A stretch of 64,000 bases of DNA, taken from positions 4,793,501 through 4,857,500 of the forward strand of contig NC_014623.1 of assembly GCF_000165485.1 (NCBI RefSeq). Direction: 5' to 3'. Below, piece by piece: positions 32,209-39,615 of the stretch (positions within the stretch are counted from its first letter, which is position 1; every line of letters starts with the position of its first letter). The DNA is from Stigmatella aurantiaca DW4/3-1 (GTDB lineage Bacteria; Myxococcota; Myxococcia; Myxococcales; Myxococcaceae). The position numbers and the translations under genes were made by a program. The notes under the pieces were generated by a model. The model ran no database searches, was not told the origin of the DNA, and worked only from the letters and a program-made list of their open reading frames with translations.

Positions 32209-33317
32209 GGAGAGGGGTTTCCGAGAAGCGCCTGGAGGGATTCCAGGTGCGCTTGCAGCCAGGCCTGCTCGGCCCGTAGCCGCGCCACCTCCAGCACCAG
32301 ATAGTCCCGGAAGCGGCGCACCTTCACCGTTTCCAGGGCTTGGACCTCCCGGAGCTGGCCTTCCAGGTCCCCCACCAGGACGGACACCTCGCGCAGCCGG
32401 GTTTCCTCGAGGCCCCGGGTGGTGCGCAGCTCCTGGAGCATCCGCTCCACCCGTTGTGGAAAGCCGTCCACGTCTTCCGTGGAGGCTTGCTGCCGGGTGC
32501 CTCGGGCGCGTGCGTTGGCCTTGGACTGTGCCCACCCGCCGAGATTGTAGGAAACGGTCAGGACGCCGAAGAGGGGCAAGTCCTGCCGCACGTCGATCAG
32601 CTCGTCGTAGCCGCCCCGGAGGCGGATGTCCCAGGCCGCTGTCCGGCGCAGCGTGCCGGCGAGGCGCTCGAGCTCATCGTCCGCGGCATGCAGCTCCTGA
32701 AGCAGGGCCGGAAGTGGCTGGCTCGAGGGCCGAGGCAGGAGCGCCAGGCGCTCCTGCGCGCGAGCGGTCTCGTAGGCGAGGGCACGGAGTTGCTCCAGCC
32801 GGAGCTGCAGGCCGTTGAACTCCTCCACGGTGGCCCGTCCCTCCTGGAGATCGGTCCGCAGCGCCTCGAGCAGCCGGGTGCCTTCCGGGATGGCCGCTTC
32901 GAGCACCGACAGGCGCGCCGCCAGGGCTGGGCCGGTCCCCATGCCGGGGCCGGCCTGGAACGCGCTTTGAAGGGCGGTGAGGGCCTTGTACCGGCGGCAC
33001 TCCGCCTCCGCGCGGCGACGCAGGGTGACTCCCCGGTAGGCGTTCACCACGTTGTACCCCAGGCCCGCGGTGAGCCGCAGTGTCTGGGAGCCCAGGGGGG
33101 CGTCGCCCTCGGCATCGCCCGCGTTCACCACGCCGACGCTTCCAAACACCTCCGGCGCCAGGAGTACCGCGGCCTCGGCGGCTGCCACGCTCCGGGTGTA
33201 ATCACACCAGGCAGGTACGGAGGGCCCTCCTTCCTGCGTGGGCGTGTAGGACTGAGCGCTCGCCACATGCAGGGCGGCGAAGCAGGGCAGGGCCCCCCAT
33301 GCAATGGATCTCTTCAC
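32205..33317 (-). CDS. TolC-like outer-membrane/periplasmic coiled-coil protein
   Basis: 370 aa with a signal peptide (MKRSIAWGALPCFAALHVASA). Two strand-rich segments, SQTLRLTAGLGYNVVNAYRG and LPLFGVLTVSYNLGGWAQSK, match the barrel-edge repeats of outer-membrane efflux proteins. Each is followed by long Arg/Glu/Ala-rich helices (about 105-215 and 265-365). It is shorter than typical TolC proteins (about 440-490 aa), so it may be a minimal exporter. Third gene of the operon after the GT2 synthase and adaptor; the gap to the adaptor stop is 16 bases. Expected to form the outer-membrane exit for the polysaccharide. Confidence 0.7.
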   Translation of the reverse strand: MKRSIAWGALPCFAALHVASAQSYTPTQEGGPSVPAWCDYTRSVAAAEAAVLLAPEVFGSVGVVNAGDAEGDAPLGSQTLRLTAGLGYNVVNAYRGVTLRRRAEAECRRYKALTALQSAFQAGPGMGTGPALAARLSVLEAAIPEGTRLLEALRTDLQEGRATVEEFNGLQLRLEQLRALAYETARAQERLALLPRPSSQPLPALLQELHAADDELERLAGTLRRTAAWDIRLRGGYDELIDVRQDLPLFGVLTVSYNLGGWAQSKANARARGTRQQASTEDVDGFPQRVERMLQELRTTRGLEETRLREVSVLVGDLEGQLREVQALETVKVRRFRDYLVLEVARLRAEQAWLQAHLESLQALLGNPSP

Positions 33318-33333
33318 ACCTGTCTCCTTGGGA

Positions 33334-34428
33334 TTACAGCATCAGCGGGGGTTGGCCCAGGTGGAGAAGCTCTTCCCGGACCGAGAGGCCGTCTTGGAGC
33401 TGGAGCTCCACCATCACCCCCCGGACGAAATGCTGCCGGATGGGATGCTTCACCGAGACTTCCCCCTCTTGCACCTGGCCGACCACCCCCACTTGATGGC
33501 ACCACACCAGCTTTGCCATGCAGGCATAGAGTGGGGTTCCCGGGAAGGCGTCATCCAGGTTGTCGTAGGGGACGAAGGCCACGGTCAGGTTGCCTTCGAA
33601 GGCGCGCAGGTACGGGGAATCGCGGATGGTCTTGAGCAACTTGCTGTACCGGGTGATGGCTTCATCGAGCGCCTGGAGATCTTCCCGCAAGACGGAGCGG
33701 GTGTTTTCCGCGCGCGCCTGTTCCAGCACGGAGCGGGTGTATTCACGCTCCAACAGGAGCGCCGCCGTGGTCATCTGGTTGCGCTGTGAAGGGCTCCTGC
33801 CACGGACGCTGTCGAGGCCGAGCAACTCCCGTTTCAGCCCGTCCAGCCGATTCTCCAGATCCACGGTGTGCTCGGCCAGGGTCAGGTTGCTCTGGGCCAT
33901 CTGCGCGAGCTGGTAGTTGGAGGTGAGGTAGGCCTCCTTGTCGAGGAGGCGGGCCTCGTGGAGGGTGTTGTTTCGCACGCGTGCCAGACCTGCGAAGGCC
34001 TTGCTGGATTCCGCGATCTCGTCACGGACATGGTGGGACTCGCGCCGCAGGGCGGATAACCGCTGGAGGGCCTGCGCCCGGGACGCGCGCTCACTGCTCA
34101 GGGCAGTCTGGAAACGTTCCTGAAATTCCTGCTCGGCGGTGACGGTCCGCTCGGCGTTGGCGAGCCGGGACTGGACGTCTCGCCGCTCGGCGAGCAGCTT
34201 GTCGCGTGCGGCGGCCTGTTGGGCAATCTGCGAGTTGAGCTGGAGAATCTCCGGGTCCGTGGGAGAGATGACGGTGGGGACGACCCATCCTTCGCTGACG
34301 AGGAAGAACCCCTGCATGCCCAGGTACATGATGAAGCTCATCAGGATGAGCACCAGCAGGAAGGTTCCCAGCGCTTTGTAGGCGCTGACGGCCAGCGAAT
34401 TCACTTTGTTGGCGACTTGCTGATTCAT
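33334..34428 (-). CDS. Membrane-anchored HlyD-like periplasmic adaptor
   Basis: 364 aa. One N-terminal transmembrane helix (about 19-45, LGTFLLVLILMSFIMYLGMQGFF), a long periplasmic coiled coil (about 60-280), then a beta-barrel-like C terminus (VAFVPYDNLDDAFPGTPLYACMAKLVWCHQ...). This is the layout of membrane fusion proteins (HlyD/Alg44-like) that join an inner-membrane synthase or pump to an outer-membrane channel. Its ATG overlaps the GT2 stop (ATGA 34425-34428), so the two are translationally coupled. No PilZ domain is present, so direct c-di-GMP binding is not indicated. Confidence 0.8.
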   Translation of the reverse strand: MNQQVANKVNSLAVSAYKALGTFLLVLILMSFIMYLGMQGFFLVSEGWVVPTVISPTDPEILQLNSQIAQQAAARDKLLAERRDVQSRLANAERTVTAEQEFQERFQTALSSERASRAQALQRLSALRRESHHVRDEIAESSKAFAGLARVRNNTLHEARLLDKEAYLTSNYQLAQMAQSNLTLAEHTVDLENRLDGLKRELLGLDSVRGRSPSQRNQMTTAALLLEREYTRSVLEQARAENTRSVLREDLQALDEAITRYSKLLKTIRDSPYLRAFEGNLTVAFVPYDNLDDAFPGTPLYACMAKLVWCHQVGVVGQVQEGEVSVKHPIRQHFVRGVMVELQLQDGLSVREELLHLGQPPLML

Positions 34429-35672
34429 GTGGAGAGGCCCTCCGCGGCGGGAGCAGGCATGAGGGAAGTGTCGCTGGGGGCCGGTGTGTCCGCACTCGCG
34501 GCGGGAGCGCCCCGCGTCTCCCAGCTTCCGGAGTCCAGCGTCAGCAGCGCCAGGGGCGTGAAGAGCGCGTAGGTGATGGGCATCATCAAGGCCATGGGAA
34601 GAAAGCTCAGGCCTGGGACACGCTGGTCATCAGGCAGGTGGCGTGTTTCCCAGCGGTAGATGAACCCCATGATCCCGACCGTGAGCACGTGCATGGCCAG
34701 GATGTCCCAGAACTCACCAGTCAGGATGTTGTGGACGATGACAACCGGGTAGGAGAGCAGCAACCCAAACTGGGAAACATAGTGGACCGCGACCACGGGG
34801 TGCAGCCGCCAGGCGTGGCTGAGTCCCCCCAACATGTCCACCAGGTTGGAGCGCCGCCAGCGGAGCTGCTGTGCGAAGTAACCCGCGATGTTGGCCGGGG
34901 TGGCGGTGAAGCAGACCGCGGCGGTGGTGTAGATGGTCTCGTAGCCCGCCTTGATGATCTGGCGGGTGAGGAAGCGGTCCTCGCCATACTTGATGGCGAC
35001 CCCGGCGATGGAGCGCGCTTCCAGGATGGGTTCCAGCTCCTCCAGCACGTGGCGGCGGTACGCTGTCAGACACCCCGACAGGCACATCACCGAGCGGAAA
35101 CCCCGCTCCAGATCCTTGAGCCACTCCTGGGCGAAGTGAAACTTGATCTCGATCATCCGCGTCATCCAGTTCTGATGACGGTTGGTCACGTAGGTTCTTC
35201 CGCCCACCGCGGCGATGCGCGGGTGGAGGAACCGGCGGACGAGCTGCCGTACGGCGCCGCGGTCCACGATGACATCCGAGTCCACCGAAACGATGATCTC
35301 CGACTGGGTGGCGCGAACGCCCCGGTTGATGCCCTTGCGCTTGCCCATGTTCTCCGGGTTGCGCATCACCATGACGTTGGGATGCTGCTCGGCGGCCTTC
35401 AGTGCCCAGACATAGCTGTCGTCCTTGGAGCAATCATCGACGACAACGATCGACAATTTGTCAGGCGGGTAATCTTGCAACAGCAGGCTGCGGATGGCGT
35501 GATAGATGCCTTCGCCCTCGTTGAAGAGCGGGATGATGATGGCCACCGTGGGTTCGTAGGCATCATTCGTCGCATCGAACTGATCGCCTCGGACCCGCCG
35601 CATGAGCGGCCCCAGGATGTACCGGTTCATCAACACCACAAGGAACAGGATTTGAATGGGAAATAGCTCCAT
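34425..35672 (-). CDS. Processive family 2 glycosyltransferase (polysaccharide synthase, FbfA-like)
   Basis: 415 aa from ATG 35672 (MELFPIQILF), with AGGAG 5 bases upstream; GTG 35678 is too close to it. One N-terminal membrane helix, a cytoplasmic GT-A domain with VAIIIPLFNEGEG, VVVDDCSKDD, VSVDSDVIVD, GEDRFLTRQII and the processive-synthase motif QQLRWRRS, then four or so C-terminal membrane helices. This is the layout of hyaluronan, chitin, NodC and curdlan synthases, so it should polymerise an activated sugar and pass it across the membrane. From memory, S. aurantiaca FbfA is a chitin-synthase/NodC-like protein of about this size that is needed for fruiting. I consider this gene a candidate for fbfA but cannot confirm it. 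Confidence 0.85.
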   Translation of the reverse strand: MELFPIQILFLVVLMNRYILGPLMRRVRGDQFDATNDAYEPTVAIIIPLFNEGEGIYHAIRSLLLQDYPPDKLSIVVVDDCSKDDSYVWALKAAEQHPNVMVMRNPENMGKRKGINRGVRATQSEIIVSVDSDVIVDRGAVRQLVRRFLHPRIAAVGGRTYVTNRHQNWMTRMIEIKFHFAQEWLKDLERGFRSVMCLSGCLTAYRRHVLEELEPILEARSIAGVAIKYGEDRFLTRQIIKAGYETIYTTAAVCFTATPANIAGYFAQQLRWRRSNLVDMLGGLSHAWRLHPVVAVHYVSQFGLLLSYPVVIVHNILTGEFWDILAMHVLTVGIMGFIYRWETRHLPDDQRVPGLSFLPMALMMPITYALFTPLALLTLDSGSWETRGAPAASADTPAPSDTSLMPAPAAEGLST

Positions 35673-35948
35673 CGCCACTCCTGGAAGGGAGGGGAGCAGG
35701 CTGTCCCCAGGTTGCTAGTCGCGCAAAACCTTGAACTCAAGAGGCCAGGGGGCAACATGGCCGCAAGGGAGTGTGGGTGCTTTTCATCGGACGATCCATG
35801 AGAAGCCCTGGGTGAAGTGGCTTGGATGGCTGGGCTCCCGCGGGGCGTTGTGAGTGTCCTCCTCGCCGCAATGCCATGGCCACTGGGGAGGGTTGGCAGG
35901 GAGGCGAGTGCACTTAGGTTACGGCCCTGGCATTTGAGGGAGAGCCCC

Positions 35949-38165
35949 ATGGGAGTAATGGGCGTCAGGGTTGGCTGGGCTGGGTTGCTGCTGGGACTGT
36001 CGAGTGGCCTCGCGGTGGCTCAACCCATCTCCGAGGTGGGGCGTTGGTCACCATTGATGTCCTGGCCCATCTCCGCGACCCATGCGCACTTGCTCCACAG
36101 TGGCAAGGTGATGTTTTTCGGCGAGTTTGATGAGGGCACGCAGTCCCCGCGTCTCTGGGACCCCTTGGCCAACACGCTCACGCCGATTCCCGCGCCTCCC
36201 TTCAATATTTTTTGCGCGGGCCACTCCTTCCTCGAGGATGGCCGGCTGCTGATCACGGGGGGCCACGTGGACAGCCACGTGGGCGTGCCCGATGCCATCA
36301 TCTTCAATCCAAAATCGGGCGCGTGGGACAACGTTCCCGACATGAATGACAAGCGCTGGTATCCCAACAACACCACGCTGGCCAACGGAGATGTGCTGGT
36401 GCTCTCCGGAGAGACCGATGGTGAGGGCTTGTTCAACGAACTGCCGCAGCGTTATGTGGCCGCGACGAACTCCTGGCAGAACCTGACCACCGCGCAGAGG
36501 AAAATTCCCTATTACCCTCACATGTTCCTGGCGCCCAACAACAAGCTCTTCTTCTCGGGGCCCTGGCGCTCCAGCCAATGGCTGGATCCCGACGGGACGG
36601 GAACCTGGTTCGAGGCCCCGTACAGTCATTTTGGGGGACGGTCCTATGGAGGACACGTCTACTTCGATGGAAAGGTGCTCGCCGTGGGCGGAGGCAATCC
36701 CCCCACGGAAACCGTGGAACTCATCGATCTCAACCTGCCGTCGCCCACCTGGGCGTACCAAACCCCCATGAGTGTGGCCCGGCGGCAGCACAACACGACG
36801 TTCCTTCCGGATGGCAAGGTCCTCGTGACGGGAGGAAGCCGTCTGGAGGGGTTCAATAACGCAGAGGGGGCGGTGCTTTTCCCCGAGGTGTGGGATCCCG
36901 AGACGAATGTCTGGAAAAAGCTGGCCAGCAACAACGCCTATCGGGGCTACCACTCGTCCTCGGTCTTGTTGCCAGACGGGCGGGTGCTGAGCGCGGGAGG
37001 GCGGAATGTGCGGACCGCGGAAGTCTTCGAGCCGCCTTATCTATTTCAGGGGCCTCGTCCGGTCATCAGCACGGCGCCAGATGAAATCAAGCCTGGAACG
37101 CCCTTCTCCGTGGGGACCCCCAGCGGGGCTCAGCTCAAGAAGGTGACCCTGATTTCCCTGGCCTCCGTGACGCATGCCTTCGACTCGAGTCAGCGGTTTC
37201 TCACGCTACCGCATGCCTTGACCCAGGAGGGGCTCACCGTGACCGCGCCAGAGAGCAACGTGGCGGCGCCGCCGGGGCCTTACATGTTGTTTTTGATCAG
37301 CAAAGAAGGTGTCCCTTCGGTGGCCAAGATGGTGATGGTCAAGAAGGTACCGCCGAGGTTCACGCGCGTTCTGGCCTTCAGCGACGTGTGGAAGTACGAC
37401 GACACCAACGTTGATCGGGGCACCTCCTGGCTGTCGGCCAGCTACAATGATGCTTCGTGGAAGTCAGGGCCCGGACAGCTTGGGTATGGAGATGGGGATG
37501 AGGGGACGGTGCTCAACGCCATGGTGCCCGCCCAGCCCTCCGTCTACTTCCGCAAGAAGTTCACCCTGACCAAGCAGGTCTCCGCCGCCATGTTGGAGGT
37601 GCTCTTCGACGATGGCATCCAGGTATGGATCAACGAAGTGCCGGTCTTCTCCAGAAACATGGGAAAAGGGCTCCATTTCGCGGCGTTCGCGTCGGGCTCG
37701 ACGAACAACCAATACATTCGTGAGCCATTGCCACTGGCGAGCAATCCCTTCCGGACGGGGGAAAACATCCTCACCGCCATGGTGAAGCAGGTTGGAAGCA
37801 GCTCCACCGATCTGACGTTCGCGCTGGGGTTGGAGGTGGAAACCGCCTCGTTGCCCTCCCAGGACTTGATTCAGGTGCTGTCTCCCAACGGAGGAGAGTC
37901 CTGGGCTGGAGGGAGCAGGGCCACCCTCCGATGGGCCCTCAAGAGCCCGGTTCCCAAAGTAGACCTCGCGTTCTCTTCGGACGGCGGGACGGTCTGGACC
38001 CCCATCGCCTTCGAGGTGCCCGGGGAGCAAGGCACCTATCCCTGGCGGGTGCCGAACCTCCAATCCACCCAGGTGCTCGTGCGGGTCTCCAAGACCGGAG
38101 GGGGCTCGTCGGATGTGAGCGACGCCGTATTCTCCATCGTGCGCACACAGATCCAGGAGCCCTGA
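35949..38165 (+). CDS. Secreted galactose-oxidase-like radical copper oxidase (GlxA/FbfB-like)
   Basis: 738 aa from ATG 35949 (GAGGGAG at 35936-35942). Signal peptide ends GLAVA-Q. A kelch beta-propeller occupies about 30-360 and a DUF1929-type sandwich follows. All ligands of the copper-radical site can be placed: Cys89 (FCAGHS) and Tyr138 (KRWYPN) for the thioether cofactor, Tyr334-His335 (GYHSSS) and His409 (VTHAFD). This supports oxidation of a primary alcohol on a sugar to an aldehyde with H2O2 release. A C-terminal extension (about 480-738) adds a sandwich module and a Ser/Gly-rich domain. Divergent from the GT2 operon (about 275 bases between starts). S. aurantiaca FbfB is a galactose oxidase homologue reported as smaller, so identity is uncertain. 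Confidence 0.88.
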   Translation: MGVMGVRVGWAGLLLGLSSGLAVAQPISEVGRWSPLMSWPISATHAHLLHSGKVMFFGEFDEGTQSPRLWDPLANTLTPIPAPPFNIFCAGHSFLEDGRLLITGGHVDSHVGVPDAIIFNPKSGAWDNVPDMNDKRWYPNNTTLANGDVLVLSGETDGEGLFNELPQRYVAATNSWQNLTTAQRKIPYYPHMFLAPNNKLFFSGPWRSSQWLDPDGTGTWFEAPYSHFGGRSYGGHVYFDGKVLAVGGGNPPTETVELIDLNLPSPTWAYQTPMSVARRQHNTTFLPDGKVLVTGGSRLEGFNNAEGAVLFPEVWDPETNVWKKLASNNAYRGYHSSSVLLPDGRVLSAGGRNVRTAEVFEPPYLFQGPRPVISTAPDEIKPGTPFSVGTPSGAQLKKVTLISLASVTHAFDSSQRFLTLPHALTQEGLTVTAPESNVAAPPGPYMLFLISKEGVPSVAKMVMVKKVPPRFTRVLAFSDVWKYDDTNVDRGTSWLSASYNDASWKSGPGQLGYGDGDEGTVLNAMVPAQPSVYFRKKFTLTKQVSAAMLEVLFDDGIQVWINEVPVFSRNMGKGLHFAAFASGSTNNQYIREPLPLASNPFRTGENILTAMVKQVGSSSTDLTFALGLEVETASLPSQDLIQVLSPNGGESWAGGSRATLRWALKSPVPKVDLAFSSDGGTVWTPIAFEVPGEQGTYPWRVPNLQSTQVLVRVSKTGGGSSDVSDAVFSIVRTQIQEP

Positions 38166-38228
38166 CCAGGAGGGCGGGCGACGGGCACCGTGACAAAGCG
38201 GCCGAGGCCTGCTTCGCTACGGGGTGCC

Positions 38229-39062
38229 ATGCCGACGTCCTCCCCTGCGCTGCCCTTGTTGAAGTTGCCACCAGACGAAGTCCATGTCTGGATCGTCGAG
38301 CCCGAGCGCATCACCGAGCCAGGGCTGCTGGAGTCCTACCGCGCCCTGCTGGACCCAGGGGAGCGCGACAAACAGCAGCGGTTCTACTTCGAGAGGCACC
38401 GGCTGCAGTACCTCGTCTCTCATGCGCTCGTGCGGCTCACCTTGTCGCGCTATGCGCCCGTGGCGCCCGAGGCCTGGTCCTTCTCCGCCAACCAGTACGG
38501 CCGGCCGGAGATCCGGGGTGAGGAGAAACCGTGGTTGCGTTTCAACCTCTCCCACACGGATGGGATGGCCCTCTGCGCGGTGGCCCGCGATGTGGATGTG
38601 GGAGCCGATGTGGAGGACACCGAGCGGAGAGGGGAAACGGTGGAGATCGCCGACAGCTTTTTCGCCCCCGCCGAGGTGGCCTCGCTTCGGGCACTCCCGG
38701 TGAGTGGCCAGCGCGAGCGCTTCTTTGATTATTGGACCTTGAAGGAGGCCTACATCAAGGCGCGTGGAATGGGGCTTTCCCTGCCCTTGGACCAGTTCGC
38801 CTTCGAGGTTTCGCAGGGGCTTTCCACCCGGATTTCCTTTGATCCGCGTCTGGTGGACGAGCCCTCTCAGTGGCAGTTCGTACGGTTCCGGCCCTCCCAG
38901 CGGCACGCCGCCGCGCTGGCTGTGCGCCGCCCCTCGGAGGCCCCCCTCACGGTGCGGTTTCAGCGCACCGTTCCGCTCCAGGATGATGCACCTGCGGAGT
39001 ATCTCTCACGAGAGCGGATCCAGCCGCTGCGCCTCCGGATGCCCGGGGTGGGAGGAGGGTGA
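38229..39062 (+). CDS. mtaA: 4'-phosphopantetheinyl transferase MtaA
   Basis: 277 aa Sfp-type transferase that moves phosphopantetheine from CoA to the Ser of ACP and PCP domains. Motifs: FNLSHTDGMAL, GADVEDTERR (magnesium-binding Asp/Glu) and the hallmark WTLKEAYIKARG. I chose ATG 38229 (MPTSSPALPL); an upstream GTG 38190 would add 13 unsupported residues. It lies directly upstream of the PKS/NRPS genes it must serve, in the position of mtaA in the S. aurantiaca myxothiazol locus, where the enzyme is known for broad substrate range. The name is my recognition, not a database hit. A tRNA gene separates it from mtaB. Confidence 0.88.
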   Translation: MPTSSPALPLLKLPPDEVHVWIVEPERITEPGLLESYRALLDPGERDKQQRFYFERHRLQYLVSHALVRLTLSRYAPVAPEAWSFSANQYGRPEIRGEEKPWLRFNLSHTDGMALCAVARDVDVGADVEDTERRGETVEIADSFFAPAEVASLRALPVSGQRERFFDYWTLKEAYIKARGMGLSLPLDQFAFEVSQGLSTRISFDPRLVDEPSQWQFVRFRPSQRHAAALAVRRPSEAPLTVRFQRTVPLQDDAPAEYLSRERIQPLRLRMPGVGGG

Positions 39063-39079
39063 AGGCGGTATTGCTTTCG

Positions 39080-39107
39080 TTGCACTGGTTGGCCGACCTG
39101 CGATAAA
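39080..39107 (+). promoter_or_regulatory. Promoter of tRNA-Arg
   Basis: TTGCAC (39080-39085), 16-base spacer, GATAAA (39102-39107), about 13 bases ahead of the tRNA. It fits a short-leader stable-RNA promoter. Confidence 0.5.
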
Positions 39108-39120
39108 CCGCCCCCTGTCT

Positions 39121-39194
39121 GGCCCCGTAGCTCAGTTGGATAGAGCGGCGGTTTCCTAAACCGCAGGCCACAGGTTCGATTCCTGTCGGGGTCA
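39121..39194 (+). tRNA. tRNA-Arg(CCT)
   Basis: 74 nucleotides with a full cloverleaf and no encoded CCA. Acceptor GGCCCCG/CGGGGTC, D-arm GCTC/GAGC, anticodon stem GCGGT/ACCGC with loop TTCCTAA (anticodon CCT, reads AGG), T-arm ACAGG/CCTGT with TTCGATT. It separates mtaA from mtaB and is the kind of gene where genomic islands insert. Confidence 0.96.
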
Positions 39195-39615
39195 CTTTCA
39201 CCCCCCCATTCACTCCGGGGGAACACCACTCTCACTCGATGGCAGTGCCGGGGCGTGGGCTCAAATCCACTTGCCGAGAGCCCCCCGTGGACGCCGAGTG
39301 AAAGCCCCGCAAGCTTGGACAGCAGGCAGCACTCCTGGAAGGTTGGGAAGACAGGAAGACCTTGCCAGTCCTGTCCGAGCTGATCCGCGCTGTGCTAGGT
39401 AGAGCACAATGATTCAATGTTGTTGTCCTCGATCCGCTTGTTGTTGTTCGCAGGGCCTTGTTCTCCGGACAGGCCTGTGTCTCGCGGTCGAGCAGACGGA
39501 CATCTAGGTCGTTCACCAACGAGTTCTCGCGTGCAGTGCGAGCCTCGTGGCCCGCATGGCACCCCCGAGATGCACACGGACCGTGTGCTGACCAAGGACG
39601 GATGCGGCGGGTCAG
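39195..39615 (+). other. Upstream region of mtaB
   Basis: 421 bases without a supportable gene between tRNA-Arg and the PKS start; the mtaBCD promoter should be here. I see a dyad at 39391-39408, direct TTGTTGTT repeats at about 39418-39450 and a moderately AT-rich patch around 39400-39450. No convincing -35/-10 pair or sigma-54 site (a TGGCAC has the wrong spacing), so the promoter is unassigned. Confidence 0.5.
39391..39408. promoter_or_regulatory. Inverted repeat TGTGCT-N6-AGCACA upstream of mtaB
   Basis: A perfect 6-bp dyad with a 6-base spacer, about 210 bases before the mtaB start, of a size suited to a dimeric regulator. Function inferred from symmetry only. Confidence 0.35.

Noticed and set aside
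39550-39575. TGGCAC...TGCAC upstream of mtaB as a sigma-54 promoter.
   Set aside because: GG and GC are separated by 12 bases rather than 10, which sigma-54 does not tolerate.
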